A DNA stretch of 64,000 bases. It comes from Pseudomonas grandcourensis (GTDB lineage: Bacteria; Pseudomonadota; Gammaproteobacteria; Pseudomonadales; Pseudomonadaceae). The stretch is taken from positions 224,501 through 288,500 of the forward strand of contig NZ_CP150919.1 of assembly GCF_039909015.1 (NCBI RefSeq), given 5' to 3'. A model generated the notes under the pieces. The model was not told the origin of the DNA. It was given only the letters and a program-made list of their open reading frames with translations, and did not search any database. Made by a program: the position numbers and the translations under genes. Of the stretch, positions 44,919 through 52,878 are shown piece after piece (the first letter of the stretch is position 1; each line of letters opens with the position of its first letter).

Positions 44919-45644
44919 ATGACGTTACTGGCATCTCCACTTGAATCCATCGAAAGCGCGGTGATCTGGCTGCTGGTGGTTTTTTCCGTCGCGACCTGGG
45001 GCCTGGCATTGCTCAAGGGCGTGCAGTTCGGTCGCCTCAAGGCACAGGATCGAAAGTTTCATCAACAGTTCTGGGCTGCTTCGAGCCTCGACTCGGCGGC
45101 GGAGCTGAGCGAAACCAGGCCCGGAGCGGCAGCCCGGGTTGCACAGGCAGGTTATGCGGCCATCCAGGTGGGCGAGGTGCCACAGGCGGCGGACTTGAGC
45201 CAGGTGATCAATCATCAGGATCGTCTGGAGCGTGCCTTGCGTCAGCAGATCGTGCGCGAGCGCCGGTCGCTGGAAACCGGGTTGGCGGTGCTCGCGAGCA
45301 TTGGCAGCACCTCGCCGTTCATTGGTTTGTTCGGCACGGTGTGGGGAATCATGGAAGCGTTGAAAGGCATCAGTGCGGCGGGCTCGGCAAGCCTTGAAAC
45401 GGTCGCCGGGCCGATTGGCGCGGCGCTGGTCGCCACCGGCGTAGGGATCGCCGTCGCGGTGCCGGCGGTGCTGGTTTACAACTATTTTTTGCGTCGTTTG
45501 AAACTGACGGCGGCGGACCTGGATGACTTCGCCCACGACTTCTACAGCCTGGCGCAGAAGAGTTCGTTCCGTGTGCTGATCCACCCGACGGCGCACAAGG
45601 TGGCGGCCCAGGGCAGTGCGCAGAAAGTGAAGGAGGCGTCCTGA
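44919..45644 (+). CDS. exbB: ExbB proton-channel subunit
   Basis: 241 residues, three membrane spans with the MotA/TolQ/ExbB core (SIGSTSPFIGLFGTVWGIMEAL; GPIGAALVATGVGIAVAVPAV). No Cys and one internal Met. Couples the proton gradient to TonB with ExbD, 1 nt upstream of exbD. Confidence 0.93.
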   Translation: MTLLASPLESIESAVIWLLVVFSVATWGLALLKGVQFGRLKAQDRKFHQQFWAASSLDSAAELSETRPGAAARVAQAGYAAIQVGEVPQAADLSQVINHQDRLERALRQQIVRERRSLETGLAVLASIGSTSPFIGLFGTVWGIMEALKGISAAGSASLETVAGPIGAALVATGVGIAVAVPAVLVYNYFLRRLKLTAADLDDFAHDFYSLAQKSSFRVLIHPTAHKVAAQGSAQKVKEAS

Positions 45645-45645
45645 T

Positions 45646-46047
45646 ATGGCCTTCTCCACGCAAGACACCGATGAGGTGCTCAGTGAGATTAACGTGACGC
45701 CGCTGGTGGATGTGATGCTGGTGTTGCTGGTGGTGTTCATCGTCACCGCACCGCTGCTGACCAACGCTATTCCGATCAACCTGCCCAAGACCGAAGCGGT
45801 GGCGCCGGTGGAGCAGAAAGACCCCTTGGTGGTGAGCATCGACGGTGCCGGCAAACTGTTTATCAACAAGGACGAGATACAGCCGGACTTGCTGGAGTTC
45901 AACCTCAAGTCGGCGAAGGCCAAGGACCCTGAGGTGCGCGTGCAGTTGCAGGCGGACGATGGGGTGAATTACGGCGAGGTGGCGCGGGCCATGGCGTCGA
46001 TCGAGCGGGCAGGGATTACCAAGTTGTCGGTGATTACCGCGCGTTAA
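45646..46047 (+). CDS. exbD: ExbD proton-channel subunit
   Basis: 133 residues: one membrane span carrying the essential Asp (NVTPLVDVMLVLLVVFIVTAP), then a periplasmic domain. No Cys, two internal Met. Last gene of the TonB set, followed by a terminator. Confidence 0.93.
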   Translation: MAFSTQDTDEVLSEINVTPLVDVMLVLLVVFIVTAPLLTNAIPINLPKTEAVAPVEQKDPLVVSIDGAGKLFINKDEIQPDLLEFNLKSAKAKDPEVRVQLQADDGVNYGEVARAMASIERAGITKLSVITAR

Positions 46048-46064
46048 CAGATTTTCGTTTTCCG

Positions 46065-46100
46065 GGGCCGTCTCCTTGGCAGGGTGCGGCCCTTTTTTTT
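46065..46100 (+). terminator. Intrinsic terminator of tonB-exbB-exbD
   Basis: GGGCCG/CGGCCC stem (46065-46070, 46087-46092) followed by T8. Confidence 0.85.
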
Positions 46101-46141
46101 CCTCTGTTTCAGCAACACCACCAATCCCACAGGTTTTGTAT

Positions 46142-46196
46142 TTTATATTCGATTTGAGTCTTAATAAATAGCTTCTTATTCCTTAACGAATATAAA
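46142..46196. promoter_or_regulatory. Long palindrome and sulfur motif upstream of the serine hydrolase
   Basis: TTTATATTCG (46142-46151) and CGAATATAAA (46187-46196) are perfect 10-bp inverted repeats 35 nt apart. The right arm overlaps CTTATTCC-AACGAA (46175-46190), also found before atsK. Likely control site of the hydrolase and AAA+ genes. Confidence 0.5.
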
Positions 46197-46247
46197 TCCT
46201 CTCCCTATACTCGACCGGGAACAGACACGCAGCAGGAGAGCTCCCCC

Positions 46248-46829
46248 ATGCGCAACGAATCAATTCGCTACCTGATTGTGCCGGGCTGGCAAGGATCGCC
46301 AGAAGATCATTGGCAAAGCCACTGGCAGAACAGCCTGCCGAACAGCGCACGGGTGGAGCAGGCCGACTGGCTGACGCCGCGTCGTGAAGACTGGGTCGCG
46401 GCGCTGGCCGAGGCGATTGCCGCCGACAGCACGCCGGTGATTCTCATTGCCCACAGCCTGGGTTGCATTACCGTCGCCCATTGGGCCGCGAGCGCCCCCG
46501 TGCAGTTTTTGCGTCAAGTGCGCGGCGCCCTGCTCGTCGCGCCGGCCGATGTCGAACGTCCGGCCTGCGCGCCGGCCTTGCGCAACTTCGCGCCGATCCC
46601 GACGGATCTGCTGCCGTTCCCCAGCCAGGTTGTCAGCTCCGACAACGACAGCGCCGTCAGTGCACCGCGGGCCCTGGAGCTGGCGCGTAACTGGGGCGCC
46701 GAGGCGGGGATTCTGGCGGGGGCAGGGCATATCAACGTGAAGTCCGGTCACCAGCGTTGGGAGCAGGGTTTTGCCTATCTCTATCGCCTGCAAAACCGCA
46801 TGGAACACCGCGCCCTGCGCCGCGCCTGA
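46248..46829 (+). CDS. RBBP9/YdeN-family serine hydrolase
   Basis: 193 residues. Small alpha/beta hydrolase with IVPGWQGSPEDHWQSHW at the N-terminus, nucleophile Ser in IAHSLGC, Asp in SSDNDSAV and His in AGHINVKSG. Substrate unknown. Followed 55 bp later by a sigma-54-type AAA+ gene and preceded by a sulfur-type promoter, so a role in releasing or processing sulfur compounds is possible but unproven. GCAGGAG ribosome site. Confidence 0.88.
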   Translation: MRNESIRYLIVPGWQGSPEDHWQSHWQNSLPNSARVEQADWLTPRREDWVAALAEAIAADSTPVILIAHSLGCITVAHWAASAPVQFLRQVRGALLVAPADVERPACAPALRNFAPIPTDLLPFPSQVVSSDNDSAVSAPRALELARNWGAEAGILAGAGHINVKSGHQRWEQGFAYLYRLQNRMEHRALRRA

Positions 46830-46884
46830 ACACTTTCCTTATTTAACGCCCCCGTCTCTCGGCGGTTTTGGGCGGGAGTCTGCC

Positions 46885-47817
46885 ATGAGCTTTGAAACCT
46901 TCGGTCAGCCGCTGCTGACCTTTCCCGATGCTGAAAAAAGCCCCCTGAGCATCCGCGCCAAGGCGCTGGTGTTTGTCGATCCACGTTCACGGCAATTACG
47001 TGAAGACCTTGAGCAACTGGCCACGCGTTCAGTGTCAGTGCTGATCCGGGGCGAAACCGGCACCGGCAAGGAATTGCTGGCCCGCCATATCCACCGCGCC
47101 AGTGATCGCGGCGGGTTGTTCGTGTCGGTCAACTGCGGGGCCATCAGCCCGACCTACGCCGACGCCGAATTGTTTGGCTATGCGGCGGGCAGCTACAGCG
47201 GCTCGGCGAGCAGCCGCGCCGGGTGGTTCGGTTCGGCTAACGGCGGCACGCTGTACCTGGACGAAATCGGCGACCTGCCGCTGCCGATCCAGACCAAATT
47301 GCTCGCCGCCCTGGAAAACCACGAAGTCACCCGCGTCGGCGCTCACCAGCCAAGCCCGGTGGATGTGCGGCTGGTGGCGGCCACCAGCATCGATCTGGCC
47401 CAGGCGGTTGCCGTCGGAAAATTCCATGAACGGCTCTATCACTACCTCAGCGAAGGCCAGCTCGAACTGCCGGCACTGCGCGAGCGTACGGGTGACATCC
47501 TGTCGCTGGCCGAATACTTCCTCGGGATCTACAGCCAGCGTCTCGACTTGCCCGTGCCGCTGATCAGCGAAGCGGCGCAGCTTGTGCTGGAGCGCCACAG
47601 TTGGCCGGGCAATACCCGGGAGCTGGAAAACATCATTCACTTTGCGCTGTTGGTGAGTACGGGCGACGAGATATTGCCGGAACATTTGAACCTGGCGGAG
47701 CCCTCGATTTCACTCGAAAAGATCGAGCAACACATTGTTTATACAAGCAAAAATGGCACAGCCGGCGAGCGTTCGGCACTCAAGCGCTTGCTGGAAAGCC
47801 TGACGCAGACGCTTTAA
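46885..47817 (+). CDS. Sigma-54-type AAA+ protein (SfnR-like), no visible DNA-binding domain
   Basis: 310 residues from ATG 46885 (GGGAG upstream). AAA+ core of bacterial enhancer-binding proteins: Walker A GETGTGKE, Walker B GGTLYLDEIGDL, and WPGNTRELENIIHFAL. It has no N-terminal sensory domain. The sigma-54 contact loop, normally GAFTGA, reads GSYSGS. After the AAA+ part only about 45 residues remain with no recognisable Fis-type HTH. One Cys and no internal Met. Similar small regulators (SfnR) control organosulfur genes, but this one is atypical. Confidence 0.82.
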   Translation: MSFETFGQPLLTFPDAEKSPLSIRAKALVFVDPRSRQLREDLEQLATRSVSVLIRGETGTGKELLARHIHRASDRGGLFVSVNCGAISPTYADAELFGYAAGSYSGSASSRAGWFGSANGGTLYLDEIGDLPLPIQTKLLAALENHEVTRVGAHQPSPVDVRLVAATSIDLAQAVAVGKFHERLYHYLSEGQLELPALRERTGDILSLAEYFLGIYSQRLDLPVPLISEAAQLVLERHSWPGNTRELENIIHFALLVSTGDEILPEHLNLAEPSISLEKIEQHIVYTSKNGTAGERSALKRLLESLTQTL

Positions 47818-47866
47818 TGCGCTGTATGAACAAAATGGAATATGAAGCTGAATAAACGTTATTGTT

Positions 47867-47884
47867 CGGGAATAAAAAATCCCG
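47867..47884. promoter_or_regulatory. Inverted repeat with TTATTCC half-site upstream of metQ
   Basis: CGGGA / TCCCG stem around an A-rich loop; the minus strand at 47869-47875 reads TTATTCC, the same half-site seen before atsK and the hydrolase. Lies in the 162-bp gap before metQ. It might also act as a weak terminator for the AAA+ gene. Confidence 0.35.
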
Positions 47885-47979
47885 GTATTGTCCGCTTCAC
47901 GCCAGCGATAGCACTTCACTGGCACTCTCATATTCAAGCCGTCGCCACAAGCGACTGTGATTCTCGATAAGGACACTGC

Positions 47980-48762
47980 ATGAAAAAGGTTCTGTTGTTC
48001 ACCGCACTGGCGGCTGCCCTGACCACGGGCCTGGCCCAGGCTGGCGAGAAACTGGTGGTTGCCGCGACCCCGGTTCCACACGCCGAGATTCTCGAGCTGA
48101 TCAAGCCAACCCTCGCCAAAGAAGGCGTGGACCTGGAAATCAAAGTGTTCACCGATTACGTTCAGCCGAACGTGCAGGTCGACCAGAAGCGTCTGGACGC
48201 CAACTACTTCCAGACCCTGCCGTACCTGAAGAGCTTCAACGAAGGCAAAGGCACTCACCTGGAAACCGTGATCGGTGTTCACGTTGAACCTTTCGGTGGC
48301 TACTCGAAGAAAGTCAAAACCCTGGCTGAACTGAAAGACGGCGCGACCATTGCCATCCCGAACGAAGGCAGCAACAGCGGTCGTGCCCTGATCCTGCTGC
48401 AGAAGGCTGGCCTGATCGAGTTGAAAGACCCGAAAAACGCCCTGGCCACGCCGAAAGACATCGCCAAGAACCCGCACAACTTCAAGTTCAAAGAGCTTGA
48501 GTCCGCGATGTTGCCGCGCGTGCTGGATCAGGTCGACCTGGACATGATCAACACCAACTACGCGCTGGAAGCAGGCCTGAACCCGGCTAAAGACGCTCTG
48601 GTGATCGAAGGTGCCGATTCGCCTTACGTGAACTTCCTGGTGGCCCGTCCGGACAACAAGGACAGCGTTGCCATCCAGAAACTGGCCAAGGCCCTGACCA
48701 GCCCGGAAGTGAAAGCCTTCATCGAGAAGAAGTACGGCGGCGCGGTACTGCCGGCGTTCTGA
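47980..48762 (+). CDS. metQ: MetQ/NlpA-family substrate-binding protein (orphan)
   Basis: 260 residues. Signal peptide (LTTGLAQA-GEK), then the NlpA fold: VAATPVPHAEILELIKP, DVEIKVF-like strand, DANYFQTLPYLKSF, and PNEGSNSGRALILLQKAGLI. It has no lipobox Cys, so it is a soluble periplasmic protein unlike E. coli MetQ. No permease or ATPase genes adjoin it; it may use MetNI at 58.6-60.4 kb. No Cys, two internal Met after the signal. A strong terminator follows. Confidence 0.88.
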   Translation: MKKVLLFTALAAALTTGLAQAGEKLVVAATPVPHAEILELIKPTLAKEGVDLEIKVFTDYVQPNVQVDQKRLDANYFQTLPYLKSFNEGKGTHLETVIGVHVEPFGGYSKKVKTLAELKDGATIAIPNEGSNSGRALILLQKAGLIELKDPKNALATPKDIAKNPHNFKFKELESAMLPRVLDQVDLDMINTNYALEAGLNPAKDALVIEGADSPYVNFLVARPDNKDSVAIQKLAKALTSPEVKAFIEKKYGGAVLPAF

Positions 48763-48793
48763 TTCGCGAAGCAAACCCCTTCAAAGTTTCCCG

Positions 48794-48826
48794 CGCCGAC
48801 GGCTGATTTAGCGTCGGCGTCTTTTT
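48794..48826 (+). terminator. Intrinsic terminator of metQ
   Basis: CGCCGAC/GTCGGCG stem (48794-48800, 48813-48819) followed by TCTTTTTT. Confidence 0.88.
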
Positions 48827-48899
48827 TGGGCGTTCGATTTACTTGTGGTGAGGGCGCTCCTTGCCACAAAAAACAACTTCAGTGCCTGCTGTAAAGCCT

Positions 48900-48995
48900 T
48901 CAGGCCGGCTTGGCCTTCAAGGCCCTGCGCAACGCCATCAATAATTTCAGAATGTCCTGCGGATCCAGCCGTTGCGGCGGTTGTACGTCTGCCAT
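48900..48995 (-). CDS. Candidate 31-residue small protein
   Basis: ATG at 48995 with AAGGA seven nt upstream, 31 codons, then TGA. The product has a Gln/Pro-rich start (MADVQPPQRLDPQD) and a compact amphipathic, basic helix (ILKLLMALRRALKAKP). It lies alone in a 392-bp gap between metQ and the RHS gene, both on the other strand. No family known to me. The helix looks designed by selection rather than random, but coding status is unproven. The rest of the gap (48996-49219) shows nothing else convincing. Confidence 0.5.
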   Translation of the reverse strand: MADVQPPQRLDPQDILKLLMALRRALKAKPA

Positions 48996-49219
48996 GTTCT
49001 CGTCCTTGTGAGATTTTGGCCGGGAGTCTGGCCAAAAGTGGTTCGTCCTTGGAGCGGCATTTCGAAAAAAAGATCCTTCCTACGGTGCAATGGAAAGTAG
49101 CTGTCGTCTCTTGTCTGGGCAAACCCGGGCGTCAGTTTTCTCCCTGCACTAACAGTTCTGCTAGGTGCAGGCGCATTTTAGCGGGTGCAAACTGCTTCCC
49201 TCGCCGGGAGTAGACCCTC

Positions 49220-50380
49220 ATGAGCGCATTGACTCGCCCCCTCAATCGCTACCGCTATGATGCCCTGGACCGGCTGGTCGAGCTGGAGCCGCTGCAGCTG
49301 GAAAAACTGACCCGGTTCTACTGCGGCGAACATCTGGTGACGCTACTGAAAGGTCAGGGTGGGTACTGCGTGTTTCAATACGACAGGCAACTGCTGGCAG
49401 TGCAATCGTTTGACGGCGCCGAGCGCGACAGCCAGTTGCTGGTTACCGATCAGCAACGTTCGGTATTGCAGATGGCCGGTCCTGAAGGAGTTGTGCGTCA
49501 GGTCTACGCGCCCTACGGTCATCGGCGGGTCGAAAATGGTCCCGGCAGTTTGCTCGCATTCACCGGCGAAGCGGTCGATCCGGCCACTGGTCATTATCTG
49601 CTGGGTAACGGGCATCGGGCGTTCAACCCGGTGTTGATGCGCTTCAACAGTCCGGACAGCTTGAGTCCGTTTGGGCGAGGCGGGTTGAATCCGTATGCGT
49701 ATTGTTCAGGCGATCCGGTGAATTTCAGTGATCCGACGGGGCGGTTTACCGGGTTGATCACGAGCCTGTTCAGCGTGGCCAATGCTCGAATCGCCATGTC
49801 GCCTGCCATCCCCTTCACGTTGGCCAAGGATGCGTTGCAATGGGGCGCAGCAGCCCGGTTACCCTACAAATACACCCTCGGGGCAGCAGGCTCGACTGTG
49901 GCGGGAGTGGCGGCGATGGCTTCAGCGCTGACGGGTGTTGCCACTGCCGTTGCGGGTATCACCGGGGACTCTGAGTCAGCTAAAACTCTCGGGTTTATTG
50001 CATTAGGATTAACCGGGCTAGCGGTGGTATCGAGAGCGACTGCTTACTGGGCTGCGCGTGATCCCAAGACCATCCCTGCCTTGAAGAGTTTTGTAGAGAA
50101 CAAGGGGCGAGTCGTCACAGTGGGTGAAATATCGCCGGCCTCACCCTTGCCATCGGCACCACCTATGTCGCCGTCCTTTTTTTTCCCGGACCCGGCCCGG
50201 CCCTCGGCGCCGTTCCCAACACCACCACCAACACCAGGCACATTCAGATCAGGCCCCCTGAAGCTGGCTGGCAAGCGATCCTATGATGAAATGCTTGAAG
50301 TGGGAGCTAACCGGCCAATTTTGGTGGCCAGGCGTCAGCGATCGCCGCTCAATCAGAACAAAAAAATTCGACGGACCTGA
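49220..50380 (+). CDS. Orphan RHS-core protein with unique C-terminal tip
   Basis: 386 residues. Residues 1-175 are the end of an RHS/YD-repeat shell with the RHS-associated core (DPATGHYLLGNGHRAFNP; FNSPDSLSPFGRGGLNPYAYC; GDPVNFSDPTG). The remainder is a distinct tip: a hydrophobic, Ala/Gly-rich membrane-like hairpin (about 215-265), a Pro-rich linker (SPASPLPSAPP) and a basic tail. Full RHS toxins exceed 1000 residues, so this is a short stand-alone version common in fluorescent pseudomonads. No immunity gene is evident downstream. Confidence 0.8.
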   Translation: MSALTRPLNRYRYDALDRLVELEPLQLEKLTRFYCGEHLVTLLKGQGGYCVFQYDRQLLAVQSFDGAERDSQLLVTDQQRSVLQMAGPEGVVRQVYAPYGHRRVENGPGSLLAFTGEAVDPATGHYLLGNGHRAFNPVLMRFNSPDSLSPFGRGGLNPYAYCSGDPVNFSDPTGRFTGLITSLFSVANARIAMSPAIPFTLAKDALQWGAAARLPYKYTLGAAGSTVAGVAAMASALTGVATAVAGITGDSESAKTLGFIALGLTGLAVVSRATAYWAARDPKTIPALKSFVENKGRVVTVGEISPASPLPSAPPMSPSFFFPDPARPSAPFPTPPPTPGTFRSGPLKLAGKRSYDEMLEVGANRPILVARRQRSPLNQNKKIRRT

Positions 50381-50398
50381 GTGGCCCACCTCAAAATC

Positions 50399-51595
50399 TC
50401 ACTCCGGCCAATACCAAGCCGGCTCATCCAGCATCCGCTGCCCGACAATCCCGGTCTGCCCGAGATTCTTCTCCAGCACGATGCAATTGCACTCAGGGTC
50501 CTCCTGCAACGCCGAAATCAAGCGCCGGGCATGGGACACCACCCACACCTGGCACTGCTCTGAAGCGCGGATGATCAAGCGCGCCAGCGCTGGCAGCAGG
50601 TCCGGGTGCAGGCTGGTTTCCGGTTCGTTCAATACCATCAATGTCGGCGGCCGTGGCGTCAGCAGCGCCGCGACCAACAGCAGGTAACGCAAGGTTCCGT
50701 CCGACAGCTCGGCGGCCGACAGCGGCCGCAGCAAACCTTCCTGAAAGAACTCGATGGCGAAGCGCCCGCCGGGCAGTGGTTCGATGTTCAGTCGTGCGCC
50801 GGGGAAGGCGTCGCCGATCGCCGTCCGCAAGGCCTCGGGGTCGCCAATTTCGATGATCGTCTGCAAGGCCGCCGCCAGATCGCGTCCGTCGTGATGCAGC
50901 ACCGGCGTGCGGGTGCCCAGTTGAGGTTGACGTGCCGGGGCGTCGGCATCGCTGCGAAAGTGATCGTAGAAGCGCCAGCGGCGGATGAACTCGCGCATCT
51001 CCAGTACTTCCGGCGAACCGCGCAGGCTGCCGACCTGATCGAACAGGCTGTCGAAAGTCGGCGTGTGCTGCGCCAATACATCCCACTTGCGATCGGCGCG
51101 GGCACGGATCATCGGGCCGTCACGATCGACCAGCAGACTGGCTGGGCGATAGAACGCACCGGCCCACAGGCATTCGCGTTTGATCTGTGGGTCGAGGCTG
51201 AAATATGACGGAGTCGGTGAGCTGCGCCCGGGCAGCATGAAATGGCCATTGGAATCGGGCAGGCCCAGGCTGATCGAGTAGCCGAAGTCCTCTCCCGCAA
51301 ACCCCAGGCGCAGGCGTTTGACACCCTGGCGCACGGTGGGCTCGATCGGCACTTCGCCGGTGCGCATGCGCCGGGAGAGGGTTTCCGGGCCGGCCCAGAA
51401 GGTCGAATCCAGGCCGCCTTCACGGGCCAGGGCATTGACCACGCCGCCGTGGGCGGTTTCCGCCAGCAGGCGCAGCGCGCGGTACAGGTTGGACTTGCCG
51501 CTGCCGTTGGGGCCGGTGATCAGATTCAGTCGGCCCAGCGGGATCACCAGTTTGTTGATCGAGCGGTAATTGGCCACGGCGAGGGTCTGGAGCAT
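50399..51595 (-). CDS. RecF/SMC-like AAA ATPase
   Basis: 398 residues from ATG 51595 (AGGAA upstream). N-terminal VANYRSINKLVIPLGRLNLITGPNGSGKSNLYRALRLL carries Walker A, and the C-terminal half carries the ABC signature-like AAELSDGTLRYLLLVAALL and Walker B with LMVLNEPETSLHPDLLPAL. Without a long coiled coil or a TOPRIM domain, so not an OLD nuclease. Function unknown; members appear as single genes or in defence loci, but no partner is adjacent here. Confidence 0.85.
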   Translation of the reverse strand: MLQTLAVANYRSINKLVIPLGRLNLITGPNGSGKSNLYRALRLLAETAHGGVVNALAREGGLDSTFWAGPETLSRRMRTGEVPIEPTVRQGVKRLRLGFAGEDFGYSISLGLPDSNGHFMLPGRSSPTPSYFSLDPQIKRECLWAGAFYRPASLLVDRDGPMIRARADRKWDVLAQHTPTFDSLFDQVGSLRGSPEVLEMREFIRRWRFYDHFRSDADAPARQPQLGTRTPVLHHDGRDLAAALQTIIEIGDPEALRTAIGDAFPGARLNIEPLPGGRFAIEFFQEGLLRPLSAAELSDGTLRYLLLVAALLTPRPPTLMVLNEPETSLHPDLLPALARLIIRASEQCQVWVVSHARRLISALQEDPECNCIVLEKNLGQTGIVGQRMLDEPAWYWPE

Positions 51596-51774
51596 GTGGA
51601 TTCCTGAAACGGTATGGAGCGAGTCGGCCATTGTCGGGTACGTGAAGGCGTCTATGGCAAGTGTTTTAGGCTGATTCCGCTTCGAATTTTTTCTTCATAA
51701 GACGCTCGTGCAAGGTTCCAATCCTGTTCTAAGCTCTCTGTCGTGTTGTACATGAAAAAGGCCAAGGAGTTTGC

Positions 51775-52878
51775 ATGGTGGTTCCCGGATTGAAAGTAGT
51801 AATGGCCTTGAGTGTCGTCACCCTGCTGACGGCTTGCGACGAGAAAAAGCCCGTGCAGGAATACCTGCCGCGGGTGTTCGTGCAAGTCGTCAAGCCGGCG
51901 GATTACGCGGCCTCGGTTACCCTCACCGGTGATATTCAGGCGCGGATACAGACGGAGCTGTCTTTTCGTGTGGGTGGCAAGATCATCCAGCGTTCGGTTG
52001 ATGTCGGTGATCGAGTGACAGCCAAGCAAGTGCTGGCCCGGCTCGACCCGAAGGATTTGCAGAGCAGTGTCGATTCGGCCCAGGCGCAAGTCGTCGCCGA
52101 ACAGGCGCGGGTGACCCAGAGCGCGGCGGCGTTCGTGCGTCAGCAAAAATTGCTGCCCAAGGGTTACACCAGCCAGAGCGAATACGACTCGGCCCAGGCA
52201 GCCTTGCACAGTAGTCAGAGTGCCTTGAGCGCCGCCCAGGCGCAGTTGGCCAATGCCAAGGATCAGCTGAGCTATACGGCGTTGATCGCCGATGCGCCGG
52301 GGATCATTACCGAGCGTCAGGCAGAGGTTGGCCAGGTGGTGCAGGCGACCATGCCGGTTTTCAGCCTGGCCCGTGACGGCGACCGGGATGCGGTGTTCAA
52401 CGTCTATGAATCACTGCTGGCCGAGAAGCCGAAAGATCAAACCATCGTCCTCAGCCTGCTCGACAACCCGGCGATCAAGACCACCGGCACCGTGCGCGAA
52501 GTCACCCCCTCGGTGTCGGCGCAATCCGGCACCGTGCAGGTCAAGGTCGGCCTCGACAAACTGCCCGACGGCATGCAGTTGGGCTCGGTGGTGAGTGCCA
52601 CGGCCAGGGGATCGGGCAAGTCGGTCATCGAGTTGCCGTGGTCGGCGCTGACCAAAAACATCAGTGAGCCTGCTGTCTGGATTGTCGACGACAAGGGCAA
52701 GGCCCAATTGCATTCGGTCACGGTCAGCCGCTACCTGACCGGCAAGATCATCATCAGCGACGGCTTGAAGGACGGGGACAAAGTCATCATCGCGGGCGGA
52801 CAACTCTTGCACCCGGACATGGAAGTCGAAATTGCCGAAAACACTTACAAGGATCTGACGTGGGGAGCCAAGCCATGA
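51775..52878 (+). CDS. triA: RND efflux adaptor lipoprotein 1 (TriA-like)
   Basis: 367 residues. Lipoprotein signal ending LLTACDEKK; barrel-sandwich domains (GDIQARIQTELSFRVGGKI; LIADAPGIITERQAEVGQVV) around an alpha-hairpin, then beta-barrel and membrane-proximal domains. First of two adaptors before one RND pump, the arrangement of the triclosan pump TriABC. AAGGAG before the ATG. Confidence 0.82.
   Translation: MVVPGLKVVMALSVVTLLTACDEKKPVQEYLPRVFVQVVKPADYAASVTLTGDIQARIQTELSFRVGGKIIQRSVDVGDRVTAKQVLARLDPKDLQSSVDSAQAQVVAEQARVTQSAAAFVRQQKLLPKGYTSQSEYDSAQAALHSSQSALSAAQAQLANAKDQLSYTALIADAPGIITERQAEVGQVVQATMPVFSLARDGDRDAVFNVYESLLAEKPKDQTIVLSLLDNPAIKTTGTVREVTPSVSAQSGTVQVKVGLDKLPDGMQLGSVVSATARGSGKSVIELPWSALTKNISEPAVWIVDDKGKAQLHSVTVSRYLTGKIIISDGLKDGDKVIIAGGQLLHPDMEVEIAENTYKDLTWGAKP

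Noticed and set aside
46885..47979. Frameshift that might have removed the HTH of the AAA+ protein
   Set aside because: The 162 bp after the stop encode no helix-turn-helix in any frame, so the short C-terminus seems genuine.
48808..49122. 104-codon minus-strand frame in the metQ-RHS gap
   Set aside because: It runs through the metQ terminator and has no ribosome site; the 31-codon frame on the same strand, with a good ribosome site, is a better candidate.
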